Below are positions 24,885-33,284 of a stretch of 64,000 bases of DNA, piece by piece. Location: assembly GCA_002411015.1 (NCBI GenBank), contig DHPY01000008.1, forward strand, positions 15,984 to 79,983, written 5' to 3'. The notes beneath the pieces were generated by a model, which was not told the origin of the DNA, made no database searches, and saw only the letters and a program-made list of their open reading frames with translations. The DNA is from Armatimonadetes bacterium UBA5352 (GTDB lineage Bacteria; Armatimonadota; Zipacnadia; Zipacnadales; UBA5352). The position numbers and the translations under genes were made by a program. Numbering within the stretch: position 1 is the first letter of the stretch; each line of letters starts with the position of its first letter.

Positions 24885-25168
24885 AGATCACGCTCGCACC
24901 GGTAGCGGCGTCAGTGAGGCCTGCGCATTCCGCACCGTCGCCGCTGCTGGGGGCCTGCCGGGAGGTCGAGGGCCTCTTCCTCAGCCACCTGCTGGAGACG
25001 ATGGACCGCCAGCCCTTCGGCGAGGGGATGCTCGGCAGCTCAGCCGCAACAGCCGCATTCCGCGCACAGCGCAACCAGGCGCTCGCTGATGAGATGGGCA
25101 GGCGCGGCGACCTTGGCCTCGCGCAGATGCTCTACGACGACCTCAGCAGGGCAGGTGGCGGATCATGA
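24881..25168 (+). CDS. flgJ: FlgJ-type rod-binding protein, N-terminal domain only
   Basis: 95 residues from a GTG overlapping the flgI stop (GTGA). 'ACREVEGLFLSHLLETMDRQ' and 'DEMGRRGDLGLAQMLYDDLS' match the rod-binding domain that caps the growing rod. The C-terminal muramidase domain of enterobacterial FlgJ is absent, as in many phyla where another hydrolase opens the cell wall. Its end overlaps the flgM start by four bases (ATGA). Confidence 0.85.
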   Translation: MKITLAPVAASVRPAHSAPSPLLGACREVEGLFLSHLLETMDRQPFGEGMLGSSAATAAFRAQRNQALADEMGRRGDLGLAQMLYDDLSRAGGGS

Positions 25169-25458
25169 GGATTGACGTCAGCGACCTGCAGCCGCACCGA
25201 TGCGCGCTTCCCGATGGCGCCCGCGCCCGCTCGCGTGCCGCCGAGCCTGCCGCATCTCAGGCGCCCGACATCGTGTCCGTCTCCGAAGATGCGCGCCTGC
25301 TCGCGGCCGCGCGGGCAGCCTTGCGCGATGCTCCTGACGTGCGCGAGCACGCCGTCGAGCAGGCGCGGGCGCGGCTGAGCACTGGAGCGGCGGCGTACGC
25401 GGGCAGAGACCTCGCACGAGCGATCATTGTGGCGGCTACGTCCGCTGCGAAGGGGTGA
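25165..25458 (+). CDS. flgM: Anti-sigma-28 factor FlgM
   Basis: 97 residues. The C-terminal half has the FlgM pattern: 'DIVSVSEDARLLAAARAALR', then 'DAPDVREHAVEQARARLSTG' and 'AAYAGRDLARAIIVAA'. The N-terminal half is low-complexity and probably disordered. FlgM holds FliA until it is exported through the finished hook-basal body; its place before the hook-filament junction genes fits this. It implies that a sigma-28 factor is encoded elsewhere. Confidence 0.85.
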   Translation: MRIDVSDLQPHRCALPDGARARSRAAEPAASQAPDIVSVSEDARLLAAARAALRDAPDVREHAVEQARARLSTGAAAYAGRDLARAIIVAATSAAKG

Positions 25459-25463
25459 TGCAG

Positions 25464-25871
25464 ATGACTGACGACCCGCTGGTTGCCATCCTTGAGGCGG
25501 AGCTTGCGGCCGGAACGCGGCTGATGGAGGCGCTGGATCGCCAGCGTGAAGCGCTCATCGCGCGTGACCTGTGCGCCATCGAGGAGATCAGCAGCGACCT
25601 TGAGCCGCTGATGGCGCAGTTCGGCATCTTCCTCGAGGCGCGGAAGCGGGCGCTGGACGAGGACAGGCAGTGCCGCCTGCTGCCGCCCGACCTGATGCAG
25701 CGTGTCCGCCAGGCCGAGGGCCGGATTCTGCGCCTCGCACAGCTCAACCAGGACCTGCTCGCCGATCGGCTGGCCTACATCGGCGCGATGCTTGCGAAGC
25801 TCGGGCTCGTGAGCCAGGTCGGCTACGCTCCCGAAGCCGCGCGGTCGCGCCCGACGTCCAACGCAATCTGA
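25464..25871 (+). CDS. flgN: FlgN-like chaperone for FlgK/FlgL
   Basis: About 135 residues. An all-helical, heptad-rich protein ('LVAILEAELAAGTRLMEALD', 'RQREALIARDLCAIEEISSD') of FlgN length; the C-terminal helix 'GRILRLAQLNQDLLADRLAY' is the usual client-binding region. Start chosen at the ATG 25464, eight bases after GAAGGGG; in-frame starts at 25455 (GTG) and 25458 also exist and would overlap flgM. Position directly before flgK supports the call more than sequence identity does. Confidence 0.78.
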   Translation: MTDDPLVAILEAELAAGTRLMEALDRQREALIARDLCAIEEISSDLEPLMAQFGIFLEARKRALDEDRQCRLLPPDLMQRVRQAEGRILRLAQLNQDLLADRLAYIGAMLAKLGLVSQVGYAPEAARSRPTSNAI

Positions 25872-25886
25872 CCGGAGGGGGCCATC

Positions 25887-27251
25887 ATGTCGCTGCGACT
25901 GATCAACATTGCGCGGAGCGCGCTCTTCGCACAGCGTGGGGCGCTGGAGATCATCGGACACAACACCGCGAACGTCGAGACGCCCGGCTACGTCCGGCAG
26001 CGTCCGGTGCTGGCATCCATCCCTGGCGCCATCACCGGCGAGGCTGGCGGCGGGGTGGAGCTGACAGACATCCGCCTGCTGCGCGATGAGATGCTCGCCA
26101 CGCAGATCCGTGGGGAGACCGGCACGCTGGGCCGCGAGCGGGCGCTGCGCTCCACGCTCCTGCAGGTCGAGCAGGTCTTCACGGATGTAAGCGCCGGTGG
26201 GCTCGCGCTGCGCATCGAGGAGATGTTCGACGCGTGGGCGGAGCTTGGCCTCTCCGCCACCTCCTCCACCTGCCGGCAGAACGTGGTGGAGCGCGCGCGC
26301 CTCGCCGCCGACACCATCTCCGAACGCTGGCACGCGCTGGACAACCTGCGCGTGGAGATCGACGCGCGGCTCGGGGCGAGCGTCGATCGAGCGAACTCAC
26401 TGGCCGCGGAGGTCGCGCGGATCAACCAGACGATCGGCGGTGCGGCGCCGGGCAGCGCCCGGAACGACCTCATCACCCGACGCGAGGCGCTGATCGGCGA
26501 GCTCGCCGGCCTCTGCGGCGCGGAGGCGATCGAGCAGGAAGATGGCATCGTAGACCTCGTTATCGGCGGCCGGCGCCTCGTCGAGCACGCGCAGGTCAAC
26601 GAACTGCGCCTCGTGCCCGACCCGGCGCAACCGGGCATGCACCTTGTCGCGCTCGGACAGACGGTCGCGCCCGATGGACTGCGCGGGGAGATCGCCGGGC
26701 GCATCGAGGCACGAGACAAGTTCATCCCGGGCTACATGCAGCACCTTGACACGCTCGCGACCACCCTCGCGGATGAGGTGAACGCGTTGCACTCCGGCGG
26801 ACAGGACCGCGCCGGCAACGCGGGCGGCGACTTCTTCAGCTATGACGCGTCGCGCTCCGCCGCGACGCTCGATGTCCTCAGCACGATCATCGCCGACCCG
26901 GGCCTCATCGCAGCAGCGCAGAGCGACGTCGTGGAGAGCGATGGGACGAACGCCCTCGCGATCAACGAGCTGCGCAACCGCCGGCTCTTCGCCGGGGGCA
27001 CGGAGACCTTCTCCGGCTTCGCAGGCGAGCTGATCTCCACGATCGGCATTGACGCCGAGTCCGCACAGACGCGCCTCGACAGCCGCGAGCTGCTGCTTGA
27101 GGGCCTGCAGAGCGCCTACGCCGACCAGGCGGGCGTGTCGCTCGACGAGGAGGCGCTCGACCTGATCCGCTATCAGCAGGCGTACACCGCCGCCTCGCGC
27201 CTCATGCAGACGGCTCTCGATCTCATGAAGGCCGTCATTGAGCTCACCTGA
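25887..27251 (+). CDS. flgK: Flagellar hook-associated protein 1, FlgK
   Basis: 454 residues, at the short end for FlgK. N-terminus 'RLINIARSALFAQRGALEII' and 'GHNTANVETPGYVRQRPVL' and C-terminus 'LDEEALDLIRYQQAYTAASR' with 'LMQTALDLMKAVIELT' are diagnostic terminal coiled-coil regions. Middle 'RDKFIPGYMQHLDTLATTLA' also matches. FlgK with FlgL joins hook to filament. GGAGGGGG lies about six bases before the ATG. Confidence 0.95.
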   Translation: MSLRLINIARSALFAQRGALEIIGHNTANVETPGYVRQRPVLASIPGAITGEAGGGVELTDIRLLRDEMLATQIRGETGTLGRERALRSTLLQVEQVFTDVSAGGLALRIEEMFDAWAELGLSATSSTCRQNVVERARLAADTISERWHALDNLRVEIDARLGASVDRANSLAAEVARINQTIGGAAPGSARNDLITRREALIGELAGLCGAEAIEQEDGIVDLVIGGRRLVEHAQVNELRLVPDPAQPGMHLVALGQTVAPDGLRGEIAGRIEARDKFIPGYMQHLDTLATTLADEVNALHSGGQDRAGNAGGDFFSYDASRSAATLDVLSTIIADPGLIAAAQSDVVESDGTNALAINELRNRRLFAGGTETFSGFAGELISTIGIDAESAQTRLDSRELLLEGLQSAYADQAGVSLDEEALDLIRYQQAYTAASRLMQTALDLMKAVIELT

Positions 27252-27265
27252 AGGGGGATCTGACC

Positions 27266-28195
27266 GTGAGAATCGCCACCAACTCGTACATGACCGACAC
27301 GAAGAACAACCTCGCGCGCGCACAGCAGGATCTGCGCCGCCTCAGCCGCCAGCTCTCCACCGGAAAGCGCCTCACGCGCCCCTCGGATGACCCGACCGCG
27401 GTCGGCTGGATCGTCAGCGCACGCTCCGACCTCGCGAACGTGCTCAACCAGCAGAAGGTGCTCACGCGCGCTAAGGCGCTGATCGGCCCCGCGGACGCCG
27501 CGCTGGACAACATCGCGAGTGCCCTTCGCGGTGCCCGCGACACCGTCCTCGGCGCCACGCAGCCGGGTAAGGACGCTGCCGCTCACCGCGCTGACGCCGC
27601 CGCGATTCGCAGCGTTCGCGAGCGCGTCATGGACGAAGCGAACATTGCGGTGCAGGGCAGCTACCTCTTCGCTGGCCGACTCAGCGCCACCAGACCCTTC
27701 GCGCAGGCTGCCGACGGCGCCGTCGCCTACTCCGGCGACTCGAGCGGCGTACAGCTCTGGGTGGCGCCGGACCGGCCGCTGGAGGTAACAGCTCCGGGTG
27801 ATCGGCTCTTCAACTTCGAGGATTCGTCAGGCGCGCGCGCGGTTCCGGGCGTGGACACCGACCTGTTTGCGCTGCTCGACCAGATCGCGACCGCCATCGA
27901 GACCGGAGACGACTCGGCGATTCCGACCCTCGGGAAGAAGCTCGACGCGCTCTACGAGCAGGTCGTGGAGGAGCGCGGTGTGCTTGGCGCGCGGGCGCTG
28001 CGGGTCGAGGACGCGATCGACTCGGCGGGTGAGGCTGAACTCTCCGCGCGCGAGATCCTCGGTGACACCGAGGACGTGGACATCGCCACCGCGCTGATTG
28101 ATCTGCAGCACCAGCAGCTCTGCTACCAGGCCGCGCTCGCCGCGACCTCACAGCTTGCCAGGATCCCGTCACTGTTCGAGCTCGGATGGACGTAG
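27266..28195 (+). CDS. flgL: Flagellar hook-associated protein 3, FlgL
   Basis: 309 residues from a GTG with AAGGGGG upstream, 14 bases after flgK. The N-terminal 'RRLSRQLSTGKRLTRPSDDP' is the flagellin/FlgL signature and 'LIDLQHQQLCYQAALAATSQ' the C-terminal one. It is the last gene of the operon and is followed by a long perfect palindrome. Flagellin, hook and motor genes are not in this window. Confidence 0.95.
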   Translation: MRIATNSYMTDTKNNLARAQQDLRRLSRQLSTGKRLTRPSDDPTAVGWIVSARSDLANVLNQQKVLTRAKALIGPADAALDNIASALRGARDTVLGATQPGKDAAAHRADAAAIRSVRERVMDEANIAVQGSYLFAGRLSATRPFAQAADGAVAYSGDSSGVQLWVAPDRPLEVTAPGDRLFNFEDSSGARAVPGVDTDLFALLDQIATAIETGDDSAIPTLGKKLDALYEQVVEERGVLGARALRVEDAIDSAGEAELSAREILGDTEDVDIATALIDLQHQQLCYQAALAATSQLARIPSLFELGWT

Positions 28196-28256
28196 CCGAG
28201 AAGCACCGCCGCCTCGCCGCAGTGAGCACATCCCGGACTCATCGCGGCCCTCATGC

Positions 28257-28288
28257 AAAGAGCCGCCGGCGATCGCCGGCGGCTCTTT
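28257..28288. terminator. Bidirectional terminator between flgL and tpiA
   Basis: A 32-base perfect palindrome (16-bp arms) starting AAAGAGCCGCCGG and ending CCGGCGGCTCTTT. It gives a G/C-rich stem preceded by A's and followed by T's on both strands, exactly between the convergent flgL and tpiA genes. Confidence 0.9.
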
Positions 28289-28319
28289 GGTTCAGGCAAC
28301 AGCTTTCCGCGAGGGGAAG

Positions 28320-29132
28320 CTACTTCGCGCTCGCGGCAGCAGCGTCGATCAGCGCGCCGAACGAGTCGGCCTTGAGCGATGCGCCGCCGACCAGCCCGCC
28401 GTCGATGTTCTCCTTCGCCATGAGCCCCTCGACGTTGTCCGGCTTGACGGAGCCGCCGTAGAGGACGCGCATCTTGTCGGCGACATCCTGCGAGTAGACC
28501 TCGGCGACGGTCGCGCGGACCATCCCGCACACGCGGTCAGCCTCATCGGCATCGCAGACCTCGCCGGTGCCGATCGCCCAGACCGGTTCGTAGGCGATGA
28601 TGATGTTGTCGGTTTCGGAGGCCGGGATGCCCTCCAGCGCCGCGCGCACCTGAGAGGCCACGACCTCGTCGGTATTGCCCGCCTGCCGCTCGCTGAGCAG
28701 CTCGCCGCAGCAGATGATCGGCTTGAGGCCGGCCGCCAGCGCCGCCTTCGCCTTGCGGTTCACGGTGGCGTCGGTGTCGCCGAAGACCGCGGCGAGATCG
28801 TCCGCGTCGGCCTCATCCATCGTGCCGAAGCGCCCGCGGCGCTCGGAGTGGCCGATGATGACATACTCGCAGCCGCAGGACAGCAGCATCCTCGCCGAGA
28901 GCTCTCCGGTGAAGGCGCCGTCTGCCTCCCAGAACAGGTTCTGCCCGCCAAGCTTGATGTTCGAGTTGCCGATGGACGAGTAGACGGTCGTGAGCGCCGT
29001 GGCGGGCGGGCAGAGGATCACGAGCGCGTCCTCAACCCGGCCGCCATGCGCGGTTACGCCATCCGCAAGCGCCTTCGCCCCATCGTTGTCACAGTTCATC
29101 TTCCAGTTGCCGGCCATGACCGGTTTGCGCAC
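28320..29132 (-). CDS. tpiA: Triosephosphate isomerase
   Basis: 270 residues. 'MRKPVMAGNWKMN' (substrate-binding Lys11), 'YVIIGHSERR' (catalytic His) and 'AYEPVWAIGTG' (catalytic Glu) and the phosphate loop 'LYGGSVKPDN' are all present. It interconverts DHAP and glyceraldehyde 3-phosphate in the cytoplasm. I start it at the GTG 29132, eight bases after GGGAG; a GTG three codons earlier would sit directly on that Shine-Dalgarno. It is the last gene of the gap-pgk-tpiA run. Confidence 0.97.
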   Translation of the reverse strand: MRKPVMAGNWKMNCDNDGAKALADGVTAHGGRVEDALVILCPPATALTTVYSSIGNSNIKLGGQNLFWEADGAFTGELSARMLLSCGCEYVIIGHSERRGRFGTMDEADADDLAAVFGDTDATVNRKAKAALAAGLKPIICCGELLSERQAGNTDEVVASQVRAALEGIPASETDNIIIAYEPVWAIGTGEVCDADEADRVCGMVRATVAEVYSQDVADKMRVLYGGSVKPDNVEGLMAKENIDGGLVGGASLKADSFGALIDAAAASAK

Positions 29133-29168
29133 GTCAATCACTCCCTGATGCTCATTCAGAAGCCGCGC

Positions 29169-30368
29169 TTATACCTCGTCGAGCGCCTCGACGCCCGGAA
29201 GCACGTCGCCCTGCACGTACTCCAGCGAAGCGCCGCCGCCCGTCGAGATATGCGACATCTTGTCCTCGTATCCCATCTGTGTGACGGCCGCGACGGAATC
29301 GCCACCACCGACGACAGTGAATGCCTCTGTGTCCGCCAGCGCCTTCGCGACCGCCAGCGTCCCCTCGTTGAAGGGCACCTTCTCGAAGTGGCCCATCGGG
29401 CCATTCCAGAAGACGATCTTCGCCTCGTCACGGATGAGCCGGCCGAACTCCTCGCGCGTCTTCGGGCCGATATCCAGTGAGTCCCAGCCCGGCTCGATCG
29501 CGTCCGCATCGGCGAACTTCGTCTCGCCCGTGTCCGGCTCAACCTGCTTCATGTGCACATCGATCGGCAGCATAAGCCGCGACTCGATGAACTCCGCGAG
29601 CGTCTCGTCATCCATCACGCTCTGCGCGGCCGCCACGCTCTTGTCGGTGCACAGCGACTTGCCGACCTCGCGACCCATGACCTTGAAGAACGCCCACGCC
29701 ATCGCGCCGCCGACCAGGAGCTTCTCCACCCGCGGCAGGAGCTTCTTGATGGCGTCGATCTTGTCCTCAGCCTTTGCGCCACCGAGGATCACGATGAAGC
29801 CGTCGCCCGAGGCCTCGCGGCAGTTCTTCAGCTCGTTGAGCTCCTCATCCACGAGCAGGCCCGCCACGCAGGTGTCTACGTACTCGGTGACGCCCACGGT
29901 CGAGGCATGCGCGCGGTGCATCGCGCCGAACGCGTCGTCCACGAACAGCTCCGCGTCCCCCGCGAGAGCCTGAGCGAACTCGGCGCCGTTCTCCTCTTCA
30001 TCCGGGTAGAAGCGCGTGTTCTCGAGCAGCAGCACCTCGCCGCCGCCAAGCTGCGCGCGCATCTGCGCGACTTCATCGCCGATGCAGTCCGGGGCCATCG
30101 TCACGGGCGCATCGAGCAGCTCCGCCAGGCGCTTCGCGACCGGCTCGAGGGTGTACTTCATGTTCCGCTCGCCCTTGGGGCGCCCGAGGTGTGAGCAGAG
30201 CGTGACGGGGCAGCCTGCGTCGAGGAGCATCTGGATCGTGGGGAGTGCGCCCTGGATGCGCGTCTCATCGGTGATCTGGTCACCCTCGAGCGGGACGTTG
30301 AAGTCCACGCGCACGAGGGTCGGTTGTCCGGTGAGGCTTATGTCGCTGACGGTCTTCTTCCTCGCCAT
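29169..30368 (-). CDS. pgk: Phosphoglycerate kinase
   Basis: 399 residues, standard length. 'LVRVDFNVPLEGDQITDETR', 'LCSHLGRPKGERN', 'LLLENTRFYPDEEENG', 'FVDDAFGAMHRAHAS' and, towards the C-terminus, 'VGGGDSVAAVTQMG' and 'STGGGASLEYVQGD' are the family motifs. It makes ATP from 1,3-bisphosphoglycerate. It lies 90 bases after gap with a hairpin between, and 36 bases before tpiA. Confidence 0.97.
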   Translation of the reverse strand: MARKKTVSDISLTGQPTLVRVDFNVPLEGDQITDETRIQGALPTIQMLLDAGCPVTLCSHLGRPKGERNMKYTLEPVAKRLAELLDAPVTMAPDCIGDEVAQMRAQLGGGEVLLLENTRFYPDEEENGAEFAQALAGDAELFVDDAFGAMHRAHASTVGVTEYVDTCVAGLLVDEELNELKNCREASGDGFIVILGGAKAEDKIDAIKKLLPRVEKLLVGGAMAWAFFKVMGREVGKSLCTDKSVAAAQSVMDDETLAEFIESRLMLPIDVHMKQVEPDTGETKFADADAIEPGWDSLDIGPKTREEFGRLIRDEAKIVFWNGPMGHFEKVPFNEGTLAVAKALADTEAFTVVGGGDSVAAVTQMGYEDKMSHISTGGGASLEYVQGDVLPGVEALDEV

Positions 30369-30407
30369 CTTCCTTACCCTCCCATCACAGGAACCCCGAA
30401 AGGTGAA

Positions 30408-30442
30408 ACAGGCGCCGCCCCGGTCTCGGGAACGGCGCCTGT
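30408..30442 (-). terminator. Hairpin between gap and pgk, partial terminator
   Basis: ACAGGCGCCG and its complement give a perfect 10-bp outer stem around a loop that can pair further (CCCCG/CGGG). On the minus strand it is followed by TTTCACCTTT. It lies within the operon, so it may lower pgk-tpiA transcription relative to gap or stabilise the gap message. Confidence 0.6.
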
Positions 30443-30458
30443 GATTGGCGGGTGCTGC

Positions 30459-31475
30459 TTAGAGGCCCATCTGAGCCATCTTCATCATCAGATCGGCGGT
30501 GCGGTTCGAGTAGCCCCACTCGTTGTCGTACCAGCCGAGCACCTTGACGAAGTTGCCGTCTACGACGTAGGTGCCGCCTGAGTCGAAGACACAGGAGGAC
30601 GGGTCGCCGACGATGTCCTGGAGGACGATCTCGTCCTCGGTGTAGGTCAGGTAGCCCTGCAGCGGCGCCTGCGAGGCAGCGGCCTTGAAGGCAGCGTTGA
30701 TCTCGTCCTTCGTAGCGGGCTTCGCCAGTTCGACGCTCAGGTCAACAACCGAGCCGGTCGGGGTCGGGACGCGCATCGCGTAGCCATCGAGCTTGCCGTT
30801 GAGCTCCGGGATGACGACGCCGATCGCCGAGGCGGCGCCGGTGGAGGTCGGGATCATGTTGATCGCGGCCGAGCGCGCGCGGCGCAGGTCGCTGTGCGGA
30901 CCATCGAGGATGACCTGGTCGTTCGTATAGCTGTGGATCGTGGTCATGAGGCCGCGAACGATCCCGAAGGAGTCGTTGAGGACCTTAGCCATCGGCGCGA
31001 GACAGTTGGTGGTACATGAGGCGTTGGAGACGATGTGATCGTTCGCCGGATCGTAGGTGTCGTCGTTGACGCCGAGGACGAAGGTCGGGCAGGGCTTCTT
31101 CGGCGGGGCGGAGATGATCGCCTTCTTGGCGCCGGCCTCGAGGTGTCTGGCAGCCTCATCGGGGCCGCGGAAGAAACCGGTCGACTCGAGCACGATCTCT
31201 GCGCCAAGCTCGCCCCACGGCAGCTTCGCCGGGTCGCGCTCAGCAAGGCTCTTTACGCAGACGCCGTCAACGATGATGTTGCCGTCCTTCGCCTCGACAA
31301 CGCCGTCGAAACGGCCGTAGACGCTGTCATACTTGAGCAGGTGCGCCAGGGTTGCGTCGTCGGTCAGGTCATTGACCGCGACGACTTCGAGGTCCTCACG
31401 GTAGTTGTCCCAGATCGCCTTGAAGACCTGGCGACCGATGCGGCCGAAGCCGTTAATGGCTACCTTTACTGCCAC
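30459..31475 (-). CDS. gap: Glyceraldehyde-3-phosphate dehydrogenase
   Basis: 338 residues from a GTG with GAGGAGG eight bases upstream; the reading frame extends 30 codons further upstream but lacks a site there. 'KVAINGFGRIGRQVFKAIWD' is the NAD-binding start, 'NASCTTNCLAPMAKVLNDSF' contains the catalytic Cys, and 'TTIHSYTNDQVILDGPHSDL' the following His region. 'WYDNEWGYSNR' closes the domain. Cytoplasmic, glycolysis/gluconeogenesis. 86 bases separate it from yvcK upstream. Confidence 0.97.
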   Translation of the reverse strand: MAVKVAINGFGRIGRQVFKAIWDNYREDLEVVAVNDLTDDATLAHLLKYDSVYGRFDGVVEAKDGNIIVDGVCVKSLAERDPAKLPWGELGAEIVLESTGFFRGPDEAARHLEAGAKKAIISAPPKKPCPTFVLGVNDDTYDPANDHIVSNASCTTNCLAPMAKVLNDSFGIVRGLMTTIHSYTNDQVILDGPHSDLRRARSAAINMIPTSTGAASAIGVVIPELNGKLDGYAMRVPTPTGSVVDLSVELAKPATKDEINAAFKAAASQAPLQGYLTYTEDEIVLQDIVGDPSSCVFDSGGTYVVDGNFVKVLGWYDNEWGYSNRTADLMMKMAQMGL

Positions 31476-31561
31476 TTCAGATCCCTCCTCGGGTATGTGG
31501 GCACGTTTCGTCTCGACTGGTGGCGCTTGCGCGCCTGCAAACAGGATGTGCGTGCGGTCGG

Positions 31562-32851
31562 TCACATGAGGGCGGGGGCCCTCTCCTCAAGCAGTTCCAG
31601 CAACCTGTCCGCCACCGCTTGAGGATCGTGGCGAACCCACCCATCGGGCGACAGATCGACCACCTCCGCACGCACCGGGATCACCCCAAGGCGCGCAACT
31701 TCGGTGTAGTCGGGCTCAACAAAATCGGCTCCGGTCGCGCGGTACCTCGCCAGCACCCACTCCTCGACCGGTTCGCAGTTCATCAGCACGTAGTCGAACG
31801 GCAACTCCCCGGTATGCCGCTGTATGGCCTTCACATGATCCGCCGCGGTGAAATTGGAGGTCTCACCGGGCTGGGTCATGATGTTGCAGATGAAGACCTT
31901 TGTGGCCGAGGCGCGGCGGACCGCCTCATTCACCTCGGGCACCAGGAAGTTCGGTATGACGCTCGTGAAGGTGCTCCCCGGCCCCACAACGATCAACTCC
32001 GCGGCCTCGATCGCCTCGATGGCCTCCTGCACCGCACGCGGGTTGGGCGGGTCGAGGTAGACGTAGTCTATCCGCCTGTCCGCCGCGGTGATCGCCGACT
32101 CACCGCGGATGACCTCACCATCGGCCATCTTCGCGCACAGCGTCACGCGATCGGCGGTCGGCGGCAACACCCGTCCGCGGATGGCCAAAACGCGGCTGGT
32201 CTCGCGCACCGCCTGCTCGAGATCGCCGGTGATGTCTGTCAGCGCCGCGATGAGAAGATTCCCGAAGCTGTGCCCGCCGAGCCCGCCGGCTTCACCGTTG
32301 AAGCGGTACTGGAACAACTCGGTCATCAAAGGTTCGGAATCGGCAAGCGCAACGAGGCAGTTGCGGATGTCGCCTGGCGGCGGGACGTTCATATCCGCCC
32401 GCAGGCGCCCTGAGCTTCCGCCATCGTCGGCCACTGTCGCGATTGCTGTGATGTTGGTTGTGTAGCCCTTGAGGCCACGAAGGAGCGTGGAGAGACCGGT
32501 GCCGCCGCCCACGGCCACCACGCGCGGCCCGCCCTGCAGGCGGCGTTGGCGCAGCATCAGGTCCACCAGATGGCTCTCTGCCTCGGGATGAAGTGCGCAC
32601 GCGACCGAGCGCACAAGCTGTCGCAGCGAGATGGCCACGGCAAGCAGGCCCAGCGCGGCCGCCACGATCCCAATCGTTGTCGCTCGGCCGGTGTCACCGA
32701 TCGAGCCGATCAGATCGAAGACCATCAGGTTGGCAATGAGCAGCGTGCCGCCACTGATGGCGATCATGCCGATGAAAAGCAGGAGCAGCCATCGCTTGAC
32801 ACGCAGACCCGGTTGGAGCCAGCCAAAGACCCTTCTCAGGGCGCCGCTCAT
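31562..32851 (-). CDS. yvcK: YvcK/CofD-like gluconeogenesis factor with N-terminal membrane helices
   Basis: 429 residues. Two hydrophobic helices near residues 20-75 ('LLLLFIGMIAISGGTLLIAN', 'GIVAAALGLLAVAIS') precede the YvcK domain: 'VVAVGGGTGLSTLLRGLKGY' (nucleotide-sugar-binding loop), 'ATVADDGGSSGRLRADMNVP', 'PGDIRNCLVALAD' and 'GPGSTFTSVIPNFLV'. The family binds UDP-GlcNAc and links carbon flux to wall synthesis; position in front of gap fits that. The ATG at 32851 has CAGGGGG about ten bases upstream. The frame is open back to 33196, but that part has no protein-like features and contains the promoter at 33081-33109. Confidence 0.9.
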   Translation of the reverse strand: MSGALRRVFGWLQPGLRVKRWLLLLFIGMIAISGGTLLIANLMVFDLIGSIGDTGRATTIGIVAAALGLLAVAISLRQLVRSVACALHPEAESHLVDLMLRQRRLQGGPRVVAVGGGTGLSTLLRGLKGYTTNITAIATVADDGGSSGRLRADMNVPPPGDIRNCLVALADSEPLMTELFQYRFNGEAGGLGGHSFGNLLIAALTDITGDLEQAVRETSRVLAIRGRVLPPTADRVTLCAKMADGEVIRGESAITAADRRIDYVYLDPPNPRAVQEAIEAIEAAELIVVGPGSTFTSVIPNFLVPEVNEAVRRASATKVFICNIMTQPGETSNFTAADHVKAIQRHTGELPFDYVLMNCEPVEEWVLARYRATGADFVEPDYTEVARLGVIPVRAEVVDLSPDGWVRHDPQAVADRLLELLEERAPALM

Positions 32852-33080
32852 GGTACGCCAGCCCCCTGTAGCGGGCATCGATGCCGATCTCGCCGTTCCT
32901 CCTCCCCGGCGCGCCGGCCGACCTGCTCGGCGCAACGTGCCCCTCCAGACTACCTCCAAGGGGCGGCGCGGCCTCGCCAGACCGCCATGCCAGGAGGAAC
33001 CAGCGCACTCTGCCGGCCGCGAATTCACCCGCTGATCGCGCCCGACTCGCCTGCCGGAAAGCCCTCTCCAATTCCGGTCG

Positions 33081-33109
33081 AGTATAGCATAGCGGAAATG
33101 GCGAGTCAA
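33081..33109 (-). promoter_or_regulatory. Sigma70-type promoter of yvcK-gap-pgk-tpiA
   Basis: TTGACT, 17 bases, TATACT on the minus strand, a near-consensus match. The start would be near 33074, giving a leader of about 220 bases before the yvcK ATG. The leader (32852-33074) shows no gene or clear riboswitch to my eye. Confidence 0.75.
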
Positions 33110-33189
33110 CTTGAGGAGGAGCCCGGTATCTCGTGGGGAATAGTGCCATTCGGGCCTCTCCGCGCGCTTCGCGGGGGCGTCCGGGTCGG

Positions 33190-33218
33190 TTGACATGCCG
33201 TAGCGAAGTTGCTATCAT
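33190..33218 (+). promoter_or_regulatory. Sigma70-type promoter of the subtilisin genes
   Basis: TTGACA (perfect -35), 17 bases, TATCAT on the plus strand, about 60 bases before the Shine-Dalgarno at 33270. It is divergent from the yvcK promoter; the -35 boxes are about 80 bases apart. Confidence 0.75.
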
Positions 33219-33284
33219 CCACCCGATTCTGAGGGATGCTCTGTGCTGTATCGTGATTCTCCGCAATCTGGGAGGCGGTCCCTG

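Noticed and set aside
30459..31565. GAPDH start at 31565
   Set aside because: The 30 extra codons precede the conserved NAD-binding start and lack a ribosome-binding site; GTG at 31475 has GAGGAGG eight bases upstream.
32852..33196. N-terminal extension of YvcK to 33196
   Set aside because: The region contains the promoter at 33081-33109, is poor in protein-like features and the ATG at 32851 has its own ribosome-binding site.
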